DNA from: Burkholderia paludis | Lineage (GTDB): Bacteria; Pseudomonadota; Gammaproteobacteria; Burkholderiales; Burkholderiaceae | Assembly (NCBI RefSeq): GCF_000732615.1 | Contig: NZ_JPGL01000012.1 | Location: 124,001-188,000, forward strand | DNA length: 64,000 nt | Direction: 5' to 3' | In this document: one piece after another, positions 10,937-18,770 of the stretch | Position numbering within the stretch: the first letter of the stretch is position 1 | Layout: every line of letters begins with the position of its first letter | Notes under the pieces: generated by a model | What the model saw: the letters and a program-made list of their open reading frames with translations, nothing else | Told to the model about the DNA's origin: nothing | Databases searched by the model: none | Translations under genes and position numbers: made by a program

Positions 10937-11785
10937 ATGCGAGCCCCGACTTCCTTGCCCGCACACGGCGCGCGCCCGGCGCCGGACTTCGGCGGGCGCC
11001 AGTCGGCCTTCGCCGCGGCGCTGCTCGACGCCGATCGCGCGGTCCCGCCCGGGCTGGTCGGGCCGGACGGCCTGCCCGACCTCCGCCGCTTCGCCGTGTA
11101 CCGCAACAACGTGATCGCCGGCCTCGCCGACGCGCTGAAGGCCGCCTTTCCCGCGACCTGCCGGATCGTCGGCGACGCGTTCTTCGCGGCGATGGCGCGC
11201 GCGTATGCGGCGCGTCACCCGCCGCGCTCGCCGGTCATGCTCCACTACGGCGACGGCTTCGGCGCGTTCGTCGACTCGTTCGAGCCCGCCGCGTCGCTGC
11301 CGTACCTGGGCGACGTCGCGCGGCTGGAGCACGCGTGGGCCGTCGCGTATCACGCGGCCGACGCGGCGCCGCTCGCGGCCGCCGCGTTCGCCGGCATCGC
11401 GCCCGAGCGGCTGCCGTCGCTCGTCCTGGGCCTGCATCCGTCCGTGCGGATCGTCCGCTCGCGCTTTCCGGTCGTCCGCATCTGGCGGATGAACATCGAC
11501 AGCGGCGAGCCGGCGCCCGTCGATCTCGACGCGGGCGGCGAGGACGCGCTCGTCGTGCGGCCGGCCGCCGACGTCGAGGTGCGCAGGCTGCCGCCCGGCG
11601 CGGCGGCGTTCATCGCCGCGCTCGCGGCCGGCGCGCGCATCGTCGGCGCGCTCGACGCCGCGCTGGCCGACGCGCCCGGCTTCGATCCGGCCGGCGCGCT
11701 GGCCATGCTGTTCGACGCGGGCGCCGTCGTCGGCGGGCCGCCGGCCGACGCCCCCGTTCCCCCCTGCACCGTGAGGCATCCATGA
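10937..11785 (+). CDS. bufC: DUF2063 bufferin maturation partner, BufC-like
   Basis: DUF2063 protein of 282 residues, the usual partner that presents the precursor peptide to the MNIO enzyme. The N-terminal DUF2063 domain is visible as RQSAFAAALLD, LRRFAVYRNNVIAGLADALKAAFPATCRIVG and YLGDVARLEHAWAVAYHAAD. The C-terminal half folds as a peptide-recognition-like region (PSLVLGLHPSVRIVRSRFPV). The ATG at 10937 is taken; a GTG at 10922, immediately after the previous stop, is possible. The stop codon overlaps the DoxX start (ATGA), showing translational coupling. Confidence 0.88.
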   Translation: MRAPTSLPAHGARPAPDFGGRQSAFAAALLDADRAVPPGLVGPDGLPDLRRFAVYRNNVIAGLADALKAAFPATCRIVGDAFFAAMARAYAARHPPRSPVMLHYGDGFGAFVDSFEPAASLPYLGDVARLEHAWAVAYHAADAAPLAAAAFAGIAPERLPSLVLGLHPSVRIVRSRFPVVRIWRMNIDSGEPAPVDLDAGGEDALVVRPAADVEVRRLPPGAAAFIAALAAGARIVGALDAALADAPGFDPAGALAMLFDAGAVVGGPPADAPVPPCTVRHP

Positions 11786-12273
11786 GCGCGATCGTTCCCC
11801 CGCACGCCGGCCAGCTCGAACGCGTGCTGCGCCGCTGCATCGGCGGCCTCGCAGCGGCCGCCGGCCTCGTCGCGCCGCCGCTGCTGCGCGTCGCGCTGGC
11901 GCTGCCGTTCTTCCGCTCGGGGCTGACCCGCTGGGACGGCTTCCTGTCGATTTCCGGCGGCACGCTCTACCTGTTCGAGAACCAGTTCAAGCTGCACGTG
12001 TTCGGCGCGGCGATCGGCCTGCCCGCGCCCGATGCGCTCGCGTTCGTGGTCGCCGTCGCGGAAATCGTGCTGCCGGCGCTGCTCGTCGTGGGGCTCGCCA
12101 CCCGCTTCGCGGCGCTCGGGCTGCTGGCGATGACCGGCGTGATCCAGCTCGTGTTTCCCGACGGCTGGGCGAACTTCCACCTGTACTGGGCGTCGCTCGC
12201 CGTCGCGATCCTCGCGCTCGGCCCGGGGCCGCTGTCGCTCGACCGCCTGGTCGACCGGCGCACCGCGCGCTAG
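11782..12273 (+). CDS. DoxX-family membrane protein of the bufferin operon
   Basis: Inner-membrane protein of 163 residues with about four hydrophobic segments (residues 25-45, 70-95, 105-125 and 130-150) and the family signature PFFRSGLTRWDGFLS near the N-terminus. DoxX proteins commonly end bufferin operons; the exact role is not established. The ATG overlaps the preceding stop by four bases. It is the last gene of the operon. Confidence 0.88.
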   Translation: MSAIVPPHAGQLERVLRRCIGGLAAAAGLVAPPLLRVALALPFFRSGLTRWDGFLSISGGTLYLFENQFKLHVFGAAIGLPAPDALAFVVAVAEIVLPALLVVGLATRFAALGLLAMTGVIQLVFPDGWANFHLYWASLAVAILALGPGPLSLDRLVDRRTAR

Positions 12274-12465
12274 CGGGTGCCGGCGCCCCCACACGCCCTG
12301 CCGCAAGCGCGCCCCGCCGGCCACCGGCCGCCCGCCGCGCGGCCGAATCGGGGCATGATCCGCTTTCGCCCCCCGGCATCGCCCGCACGTCGGTGCTACC
12401 ATCGATGCGCGCAGCCGGCCCGCCGGCTGCAACGCATCCGACGCACATCGTGAATGGGGGCAACG

Positions 12466-13431
12466 ATGGCCGACACGCATTACCCGCACCCGGAGCAGGC
12501 GCCCCGGGTGTCGATCGACGAGATCGTCAACGTACTGTCGCACCGCCCGTTCGCGACCACGCGCGAGCGCGGCTGGGCCGGCGTCACGGTCGACATGTAC
12601 GACCCGCTGCCCGATGTCTCCGAGCGTTATCCGCCGCTCGACCACCACGTGATCTGCTACTGCCCGTACGGCAGCGCGCGGCTCGTCCAGGGGCGCGACG
12701 GCGTCGTGCACGAAAGCCTCATTTCCGCCGGCGTGTCGATGCTGATGCCGGCCGGCTACGACTCGCTGTGGGAAGGCCACGCGTCGGCCACCGCGCGCTT
12801 GCGCATCCCCACCGCGCTGATCGCCGCGGCAGGCGAACAGCTCGGGCGGCGCGGCACGGCTTCCATCGAGCTGCTCAACGTGTTCTCGACGCGCGATGTG
12901 GTGATCGAGCACATCGCGCAGGTGCTCGTCGCGGAACTCGGCCGCGCGCCGCATCCCGCGCAGGCGCTGATCGCCGATCAGCTGTCGGCCGCGCTCGCCG
13001 CGCACCTGCTGCGCAGCTACAACGCGTTCGAGCCGGTCGTGCCGGCCGACGCGCCGCCGCTCGGCAAGAAGGACATCGCGCGGCTCACGGAGTACATCGA
13101 GGACAACCTCGACCGCCCGATCGGGCTCGACGAACTCGCGGGCATCGCCAACGTGAGCCGCTTCCACTTCACGCGGCTGTTCAAGCGCAGCACCGGCATG
13201 ACGGCCGGCAGCTTCGTCGAGCGCTGCCGGATTCGCCGCGCGCAATCGCTGATCGTCGAGACCGACCTGCCGCTCGCGGACGTCGCGCTGATGACGGGCT
13301 TCGCCGACCAGAGCCACTTCACGCGGCGCTTTCACCGTCACGTCGGCTGCACGCCGGCCGCGTTCGCGCGGGACTACGGCCGGCGGCGCGCGGCACGCAA
13401 GGCCGGCGGCGGCATCCGGTGCGCGACGTAA
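12466..13431 (+). CDS. AraC-family transcriptional regulator
   Basis: Transcription factor of 321 residues with an N-terminal cupin-like sensor domain (about 20-190) and two C-terminal helix-turn-helix motifs (about 215-315): LDELAGIANVSRFHFTRLFKRSTG and the signature ending FADQSHFTRRFHRHVGCTPAAF. The ATG at 12466 is preferred to an in-frame ATG at 12454 because a GGGGG ribosome-binding tract lies between them. It is followed by a LysE-type exporter on the same strand after 134 bp, a possible target. The effector is unknown. Confidence 0.9.
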   Translation: MADTHYPHPEQAPRVSIDEIVNVLSHRPFATTRERGWAGVTVDMYDPLPDVSERYPPLDHHVICYCPYGSARLVQGRDGVVHESLISAGVSMLMPAGYDSLWEGHASATARLRIPTALIAAAGEQLGRRGTASIELLNVFSTRDVVIEHIAQVLVAELGRAPHPAQALIADQLSAALAAHLLRSYNAFEPVVPADAPPLGKKDIARLTEYIEDNLDRPIGLDELAGIANVSRFHFTRLFKRSTGMTAGSFVERCRIRRAQSLIVETDLPLADVALMTGFADQSHFTRRFHRHVGCTPAAFARDYGRRRAARKAGGGIRCAT

Positions 13432-13565
13432 AGGTTTGCCCCGCGTGAACGCCGCCCGGCGTGCGCGGCGCGGGACGCCCGGCGACGGCGCGCGCCCGAC
13501 CGCCGGCCGGCTCCGCCGCACCTCGCTCCGGTAAGATGAACGCTCGCCCACCGCCCCGCCCGCCC

Positions 13566-14180
13566 ATGTCGACCACCCTGAACACCCTGCTGCCGCTCGC
13601 CGGCGTCCTGTTGCTGAGCGTCGCGAGCCCCGGCCCGAACTTCGTGATCGTCACGTCGACCGCCGTCGTGTCGCGCCGCGCGGGCGTGATGACGGGGCTT
13701 GGCCTCGCGGCCGCGTCCGGCACCTGGGCGGCGATCGCGATCGCCGGGCTGGGCCTGCTCGTGACCCACGTCGCGTGGGTCCACACCGCGCTGCGGCTCG
13801 CGGGCGCCGCGTACCTGATCTGGCTCGGCCTGAAGATGATCGCGACCGCACGCCAGCCGCTGCCCGCCGCCGCGCCCGCCGCGGCGTCCGACTGGCGCGC
13901 CGCGAAAAAGGGCTACGTCGTGAGCATGACGAACCCGAAATCCGTCGCCTTCTACGGCAGCATCTTCGCGCTGATGGTGCCGGCCGATGCGCCGGCATGG
14001 CTCGATCTCGCGGTCGTCGCGCTGTCGGTCGCGATCTCGGCCGCCTGGTATTGCACGATGGCGCTGCTCGCGTCGCATCCGTCGGTGCGCCGGTTGCTGG
14101 TGCGGCGCAAGGCCGTGCTCGACACGGCGGCCGGCCTGCTGCTGACGGGCATCGGCGGGCGGATGCTGGCCGGCCGCTGA
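13566..14180 (+). CDS. LysE/RhtB-family amino-acid exporter
   Basis: Inner-membrane exporter of 204 residues. The signature LLLSVASPGPNFVIVTSTAV near the N-terminus is typical for RhtB/LysE proteins, and about six hydrophobic spans follow. A positively charged loop (WRAAKKGYVVSMTNPKS) holds the conserved NPK motif. Substrate is probably an amino acid or derivative, not identified. It lies immediately before the IS6-family remnant. Confidence 0.9.
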   Translation: MSTTLNTLLPLAGVLLLSVASPGPNFVIVTSTAVVSRRAGVMTGLGLAAASGTWAAIAIAGLGLLVTHVAWVHTALRLAGAAYLIWLGLKMIATARQPLPAAAPAAASDWRAAKKGYVVSMTNPKSVAFYGSIFALMVPADAPAWLDLAVVALSVAISAAWYCTMALLASHPSVRRLLVRRKAVLDTAAGLLLTGIGGRMLAGR

Positions 14181-14262
14181 TACGCGCGCCCGGCGCTTCG
14201 CTCACGCGGGGCGCCGCTTCCTCGAACCGTCTCCGCTCGCCTGCCATGCCGACCGCGCAAAC

Positions 14263-15098
14263 GGTTGTGTCGCGATAGGGACGAAAGGATGAGTGTTTCT
14301 CGATATGCCAAGGACTGCTTACATGGCCGATGAATAAAATTGCTCAGCAGCGGTTCGCGTCATGGCCTCGCCCTGCATCTGCCCCTCCCTGATCATGTGC
14401 ATCACTTCGATGCCATACAGGATGATACGGCGCAACGAAAATTCTTGAACCCGAGCATCGGTCGGGTGCGCCGCTTGATCGCGCGGTGGTCCTGCTCGAT
14501 GATGTTGTGCAGGTACTTCGTCTGGCGGATCTTCATCGGCGTCTCGCGCTGCGCGTTCACCGCATGCAGTGCGGCCAGGTTGGCGCCACCTTTGTCGATG
14601 GTCACTGTATCGGGTACGCCGTTCTGGCCGATCGCCTTCTCGAAATAATGCTGGGCCGCAGCCTTGTCGCGGCAGCGCGCATCAGGAAGGCGACGGTGTT
14701 GCCGGCTTTGTCCACCGCGCGATAGAGGTATGTCCACTTGACCCGCACCTTGATGTAAGTCTCGTCCATGCGCCAGCTCTTGCCAACCGGGCGCTTGCGA
14801 CGGCGAAACACCTTCTCGATCAGCGGCAGCAGCTTGAGGACCCAGCGGTGCGCGGTCGAGTGATCGACAGCGAGGCCACGCTCAGCCATCATTTCTTCAA
14901 GATCGCGCAGGCTCAGCGAATAGGCCACGTACCAGCGCGCACAGCAGGATCACGTCCAACGGGTAGTGCAGGCGCTTGGCACCTTGGTTATCCCTGCGGG
15001 CAGGGTCCTGCGGGGTGTCTTCGGCGGCTTCGTCATCAAGGCGCTTCCAGCATTTCTGGTCGACGACTCTACCCTTCCCGCCTTATTGCGACAGAGCC
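14263..15098 (-). mobile_element. IS6-family insertion sequence, decayed
   Basis: An 836-bp element with a broken transposase on the minus strand. Terminal inverted repeats are recognisable: GGTTGTGTCGCGATAGGG at the left end and, read inward from the right end, GGCTCTGTCGCAATAAGG, which match IS6-family ends. The 8 bp flanking each end (GCGCAAAC and ATCGCATC) differ, so there is no target duplication. That suggests a deletion, inversion or cointegrate event beside the element. Confidence 0.85.
14319..15036 (-). pseudogene. IS6-family transposase, several frameshifts
   Basis: A DDE transposase of the IS6 family that can no longer be translated as one protein. The catalytic residues are all still visible but in different frames: first Asp in WRMDETYIKV, second Asp in TVTIDKGGANLAAL, and Glu in IIEQDHRAIKRR. 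The frame changes near 14960 (before RWYVAYSLSLRDLEEMMAERG), again near 14660, and again near 14420 where FRCA should continue into RIILYGIEVMHMIREGQ. Another shift lies close to the N-terminus (MTKPPKTP to RRDNQGAKRLHY). Four shifts in 700 bp indicate an old, inactive copy. Confidence 0.88.
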
Positions 15099-15153
15099 AT
15101 CGCATCCAGTGCGCATTCATCGCGCACGGGGTCGCGACAATCGCGCCACACTT

Positions 15154-15417
15154 TCAGATCAGGCTTGAGATGAGGTGACATCCACATGTCGCCCGATGCC
15201 CATGCCGGGCAATCGGGATACCGCCGTCCGTCATCGAAGAATCGCCTTCCTCTATGACGTTAGGCGAAACGTCGGGGTGCTGCGGACAAGACACTCGATC
15301 CCCCTTACGAGAGACGTAGCGGCCGTCAAAACGCATGGTTGCGGAACCTGTTTCAACTTTGCCGCCATGATCAGTGCTGTCTCCGATACGGATGAGATTA
15401 ATTGACATTTCGCTCAT
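15154..15417 (-). CDS. PAAR-domain protein (type VI secretion spike tip)
   Basis: Small 87-residue PAAR protein. PAAR proteins cap the VgrG spike of the type VI secretion system and carry effectors. Typical features are LIRIGDSTDHGGKVETGS, RKGDRVSCPQH and PIARHGHRATCGC; the His and Cys residues bind zinc. The start overlaps the end of the TPR gene by 20 bp, so translation is coupled. It stops only 56 bp from the IS6 remnant, so any gene originally following it may have been lost. It has no effector extension of its own. Confidence 0.88.
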   Translation of the reverse strand: MSEMSINLIRIGDSTDHGGKVETGSATMRFDGRYVSRKGDRVSCPQHPDVSPNVIEEGDSSMTDGGIPIARHGHRATCGCHLISSLI

Positions 15418-16231
15418 TTACCCGAGCAGGAATCTTTTCAGCGCTTCCCGACCTAGTCATCAAATCTACGTATTTCTTATATGCCGGACGTGCCTTCTGT
15501 GAGTCACCCAAATCCCAATACGAATCAGCAATATTAAGCCAAGCCACTGCTCTATTTGGAGCAACAGATAACACCGTTTCCAAAATCGAAACCGCCTCAC
15601 CGTTCCGCTTAACAAGCTGAAGGGCGTATGCATAGTCGTTAAGCGATGAAATCAAGATATCACGCGTATTTCTCTCATGCAGCCACTTTTCTTGATACGA
15701 GGTTACGTATGGGGAAAGAATGTCAACAGCATCCCCCGGGAGGTTGCTTTTCAGAAAAATAATCGCCTCAGAATGCACCATGGAAAGATAATAGGAATAC
15801 TTCCTCCTAAGACTATCCCCACCGCTCACAATTTTGTACGCGCCGGTAAGATCTACATCATCGGCGCAAATACCTTGAACGGCCGCCTCTTTTACCTCTA
15901 GCGTCGAATTATTGACACTCGCGACCATGCGATGACCCACGACGCTTCTTGCACTAAGATTGGCGACCTCATTATGAACTGGAGCAAGTTCTCCATCAAG
16001 AGAGCCCTTTTCCAGCTTTAGATCCTTGGATCTGATATAGCAATCTGCCGAAGTGGACGCGCCTGCCGCCGGCGCCCCACCAGAAAGCGTCAGCGTATAA
16101 CTACCGTCACGTTGAGCCAACGCGGCATCTGCTCCCTGAGTGGAATAGAATTTCACCGATCCCTCGGCATTCGCAAACAGAGGGTAAAAAACAAACAACC
16201 CTAAAATCGATATTTCAGTAATCTTTCTCAT
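15398..16231 (-). CDS. exported TPR-repeat protein, probable type VI immunity or adaptor protein
   Basis: Protein of 277 residues with a signal peptide (MRKITEISILGLFVFYPLFANA) split here as a basic start, a hydrophobic core and an ANA cleavage site. The N-terminal half is not recognised. The C-terminal part (about 130-260) contains helical TPR-like repeats (AVSILETVLSVAPNRAVAWLN and SYWDLGDSQKARPAYKKY). The gene is AT-rich compared with every neighbour and uses A/T-ending codons, a sign of horizontal transfer. It overlaps the upstream fragment by 17 bp and the downstream PAAR gene by 20 bp. Its place between an effector-like fragment and PAAR suggests a periplasmic immunity role; that is inference. 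Confidence 0.75.
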   Translation of the reverse strand: MRKITEISILGLFVFYPLFANAEGSVKFYSTQGADAALAQRDGSYTLTLSGGAPAAGASTSADCYIRSKDLKLEKGSLDGELAPVHNEVANLSARSVVGHRMVASVNNSTLEVKEAAVQGICADDVDLTGAYKIVSGGDSLRRKYSYYLSMVHSEAIIFLKSNLPGDAVDILSPYVTSYQEKWLHERNTRDILISSLNDYAYALQLVKRNGEAVSILETVLSVAPNRAVAWLNIADSYWDLGDSQKARPAYKKYVDLMTRSGSAEKIPARVNERNVN

Positions 16232-16445
16232 TGACAAGCTCCCGCTGCGCTTTCACTCGTTCCGAAACAACCTTGTGTTTCCCCTTAGCTGGTTGATTTG
16301 TCACGCTCTTCGGCTGCACCTTCACCCAGCGCGAACTTTTTGGGTCGCCCAGCGGCACAAGCTTCAGTCCCGCTTGGGTCAGCTTCCGATCCGGCTCTGG
16401 AATGTCGCTAACCAGTTGGGCCCCCGGCTCGATTTCAAGGAGTGG
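16215..16445 (-). pseudogene. C-terminal fragment of an unidentified protein, possible type VI effector
   Basis: The last 76 codons of a gene whose 5' part is missing. The frame reads LLEIEPGAQLVSDIPEPDRK, then a Lys/Val-rich tail ending RELVNEKDY. It overlaps the TPR gene start by 17 bp, which suggests it once formed a coupled pair with it. Upstream of about 16440 the base composition changes abruptly to host-like GC and the frame becomes Arg/Ala-rich nonsense. That marks a recombination junction. Confidence 0.5.
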
Positions 16446-16604
16446 TACCCGGATTGCGGCCGCGGGATGCGCTTCGTGATGCAGATCGATTCGAATCTTC
16501 CGCAGGTCGACGGCGGCGAATGGCTGTGGGGCAGCGGCGGCGCGAACTACACGTTCTGGTGCGCGCCGTGCCGCACCAGTGCGCATCTGTGGCAATGCAC
16601 GTGA
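16431..16604 (+). pseudogene. C-terminal fragment of a truncated gene (YwqG/DUF1963-like end)
   Basis: A 57-codon plus-strand tail with protein-like composition: EWYPDCGRGMRFVMQIDSNLP, then WLWGSGGANYTFWCAPCR and LWQCT before the stop. The pattern of a QIDS strand followed by a W-G-x-GG turn resembles the C-terminus of DUF1963/YwqG-type proteins, though I am not sure of the family. The 5' part is replaced by the oppositely oriented AT-rich fragment that ends at about 16440. It therefore marks the right-hand boundary of the inserted type VI segment. Confidence 0.4.
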
Positions 16605-16632
16605 CGCACGCCGCGCACGACCCGACGATCTT

Positions 16633-17535
16633 TCAACGCGGCCCGCACGCGCCTCCGGCATCGCCCGCCGCCGCGCGGGCATCGCCGGCCGGCCGGCTGC
16701 CGGACGCGGGCAGCCGCGCGATCGAACGATAGACGGCCGGGCGGATCCCGCACGCCTGCTGCCACGCGTGAATCATGTGCGCCGCGTCGTAGAAGCCCGC
16801 ATGCATCGCGGTATCGGTCAGCGACTCGTCGCGATTGCGCATCCGGTATCCGGCCAGTGAAATCCGCACCGCCTGCTTCAGCGCGGCGAACCGCACGCCG
16901 TCGCGGCCGAGTTGCCGCTGCAGCGTGCGCAGCGACACGCCGGCCGCCGCCGCGCACGCGTCGACGCTCGCGCCCGGATCGTCGTGCAGCCGCTCGAGCA
17001 CGTCGCGGGTGGCGCCCCCGCCGGCCCCGAGATCGGCGCACAGCGCGAGGATCGCGCGCGCGTCGTCGACGCCCGCCGCCGGACGCCGGCTCGACAGCAG
17101 GTCGAGCAGCTGATGCATCCGTTCGGCCCGGCAGGCCGCCTCGCGACCGCCCGCACCGGCAACCCGGCGCACCGCGCCGTCGCCGGCGCCGAAGCGTTCG
17201 AGCGCGGTCCGCACCCCGAACGCCGACGCCTGGTCCAGCGCGTTCCAGCGCGCCTCGAAATCCGCCGCGCACAACGACGGCGGAAACAGTGCGGCCACCG
17301 GATTGGCGTCGACCGAGATCGCCACACCCAGTTGCCGCCTGAATGCCGCGGCCGACAGCACGCCGTCCGCGCGTTGCGCGGCGCCCGCGTAATGCGCGTG
17401 CGTGACGAGCCCGGACACCGTCCGCGCGACCGCGTGCGCGAACAGCGCCGTCCCGCCGCCGGCGCGCAGCGTCAGGCCGTCGCAAAGCAGGTGATAGCTC
17501 ACCGCGTTCCGTTGCCGCTCTCGTTTCATCTGCAT
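16633..17535 (-). CDS. AraC-family transcriptional regulator
   Basis: Regulator of 300 residues. The N-terminal part resembles the Arabinose_bd-like domain of OruR/VirF-type regulators, and the C-terminal part has the AraC helix-turn-helix pair: SVDACAAAAGVSLRTLQRQL and LTDTAMHAGFYDAAHMIHAW, ending GIRPAVYRSI. The two candidate starts (17535 and 17529) differ by two residues. It is divergent from the O-methyltransferase gene with only 95 bp between starts, so it probably controls that gene and itself. Confidence 0.87.
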   Translation of the reverse strand: MQMKRERQRNAVSYHLLCDGLTLRAGGGTALFAHAVARTVSGLVTHAHYAGAAQRADGVLSAAAFRRQLGVAISVDANPVAALFPPSLCAADFEARWNALDQASAFGVRTALERFGAGDGAVRRVAGAGGREAACRAERMHQLLDLLSSRRPAAGVDDARAILALCADLGAGGGATRDVLERLHDDPGASVDACAAAAGVSLRTLQRQLGRDGVRFAALKQAVRISLAGYRMRNRDESLTDTAMHAGFYDAAHMIHAWQQACGIRPAVYRSIARLPASGSRPAGDARAAAGDAGGACGPR

Positions 17536-17630
17536 GGGTATCCGTGCCGAACCGGCGTGTCACCTATTTACAATCCGCCGCGCGCGCGACGCGCGACCAT
17601 CGCCGCATCCCATTCACACAGGACCCGACG

Positions 17631-18314
17631 ATGCCTACCGACAACCTGCCCCGCCATTTTATCGGCGATACGCGAATCGACGCCACGCTTCACCGCCTCT
17701 ATGCCGCGACGTTGCGCGCGGACCCGCCGGCCCGGCAAGCCGCCCTCGCGCGCGGCCTCGACGAGGGCGCCCCCGGGTTCTACGACGCGATGAAAGACGC
17801 CTACCTGCCCGTCACGCCCGATTTCGGCATGCTGCTCCATCTGCTCGTGCGAACCACGCGGGCCCGCATGGCGGTCGAGTTCGGCACGTCGTTCGGCATC
17901 TCCACGATCTGGATCGCCGCCGCGCTGCGCGCGAACGGCGGCGGCCAGCTCGTCACGACCGAAATGAACGCGGAAAAAGCCGACGGCGCGCACCGCAACC
18001 TGTGCGAAGCGGGGCTCGACGATCTCGTGGAAATCCGCACCGGGCTCGCCGAGCACACGCTGCGCCGGCCGCTCGGCGGGCCGCTCGGGTTCGTGCTGCT
18101 CGACGGCGAGAAATCCGCGTACCTGCCGGTGCTGCAACTGCTGGAGCCGGATCTCGCCACGGGCGCGCCGGTCGTTGCCGACAACACCGGCATGGCCGGC
18201 GCCCGCGCGTTCCTCGACCACGTGCGCGAACCGCGCAACGGCTACCGGTCGGCAGACCTGCTGACGCAGGCGCTCGGCGCGCTGCATCCGTGCACGCTGC
18301 TGCTGCGCGGCTGA
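17631..18314 (+). CDS. class I SAM-dependent O-methyltransferase
   Basis: Cytosolic methyltransferase of 227 residues related to the CCoAOMT-like family. The SAM-binding motif I is AVEFGTSFGISTIWIAAAL (about residues 78-96), followed by the acidic motif TTEMNAEKA and GFVLLDGEKSAYLPVLQLL with the metal-ligand Asp. The ATG at 17631 starts the conserved domain. It is divergently arranged with an AraC regulator. The acceptor substrate is unknown. Confidence 0.87.
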   Translation: MPTDNLPRHFIGDTRIDATLHRLYAATLRADPPARQAALARGLDEGAPGFYDAMKDAYLPVTPDFGMLLHLLVRTTRARMAVEFGTSFGISTIWIAAALRANGGGQLVTTEMNAEKADGAHRNLCEAGLDDLVEIRTGLAEHTLRRPLGGPLGFVLLDGEKSAYLPVLQLLEPDLATGAPVVADNTGMAGARAFLDHVREPRNGYRSADLLTQALGALHPCTLLLRG

Positions 18315-18385
18315 CGGCCGCGCGCGCGGGCGGCCGGGCACGCGCCGCCCGCCGCCCGCCGCGCGCGACTTTACGACCTTTTTAC

Positions 18386-18413
18386 TTGCGCCCGCGCGTG
18401 CGTTCACTAGAAT
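18386..18413 (+). promoter_or_regulatory. candidate promoter of the leader transcript
   Basis: A -35-like TTGCGC and a -10 TAGAAT (18408-18413) are separated by 16 bp. The start of transcription would lie near 18420, about 24 nt before the uORF. Confidence 0.45.
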
Positions 18414-18443
18414 AGGTTCGCCATCCACCAACGAGCACGCACC

Positions 18444-18488
18444 ATGCGCATCCGAAGTCCTCGCCCTCCGAGTTGCTTTTCTGCCTGA
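18444..18488 (+). CDS. short leader ORF (uORF), 14 codons, proline-rich
   Basis: The frame ATG to TGA encodes MRIRSPRPPSCFSA. Three of the codons are for proline, two of them adjacent. The stop codon lies inside the first hairpin of the leader. The layout resembles attenuating leader peptides such as those of enterobacterial Mg2+ transporter genes, whose proline codons sense translation speed. Function here is inference, and the ribosome-binding site is weak. Confidence 0.4.
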   Translation: MRIRSPRPPSCFSA

Positions 18489-18549
18489 CAGGCAGGACGC
18501 CTGCGCTTCCTTCTTCCATAGCCACCGTCCTGCCGACAGGCGGACGGTG
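18481..18549 (+). promoter_or_regulatory. mutually exclusive hairpins of a possible attenuator
   Basis: Hairpin 1 (CTGCCT/AGGCAG, 18481-18495) contains the uORF stop. Hairpin 2 (GCAGG/CCTGC, 18492-18504) reuses the right arm of hairpin 1, so the two cannot form together. Hairpin 3 (CACCGTCC/GGACGGTG, 18523-18549, capped by GCC-GACA-GGC) is stable and independent. Ribosome stalling on the uORF would decide between hairpins 1 and 2. Confidence 0.45.
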
Positions 18550-18740
18550 CGCGCCGTAGTCCTTCCCGCGCACGCTTGAACACGACGTCGATGCGTTGAT
18601 CGCGCATCGTGCGCGCAAGCGTGCCCGCGGGGCAAACCCGTGCCACGACGCGCCATCGATCCACCGTACCGGCAACGATCGATCGCCTGCCCGCAGCCGG
18701 CCGCCGATCCGGTCGATATGTTTCGCATCCCTTATTTAAA

Positions 18741-18756
18741 GGCGGACATTTCCGCC
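18741..18756 (+). promoter_or_regulatory. hairpin adjoining the ribosome-binding site of the 18771 gene
   Basis: GGCGGA and TCCGCC pair perfectly around CATT. The hairpin ends three bases before the GGAG ribosome-binding site (18760-18763), so it could modulate translation. An AT-rich TTATTTAAA tract lies just upstream. Confidence 0.4.
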
Positions 18757-18770
18757 ACCGGAGCCCGATC

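Larger units (their letters stand above)
18315..18770 (+). other. 456-bp leader/intergenic region with structured RNA signals
   Basis: Between the methyltransferase stop and the start of the next gene. It contains a candidate promoter (18386-18413), a 14-codon uORF (18444-18488), a set of overlapping and stable hairpins (18481-18549), and a hairpin directly before the ribosome-binding site of the 18771 gene. Confidence 0.6.

Noticed and set aside
14255..15106. An intact transposon with target duplication
   Set aside because: The flanking octamers (GCGCAAAC and ATCGCATC) differ and the transposase is frameshifted.
18386..18770. A guanidine-type (ykkC, mini-ykkC) riboswitch
   Set aside because: The hairpin loops do not show the required ACGR tetraloops or conserved core, so a named riboswitch class cannot be supported.
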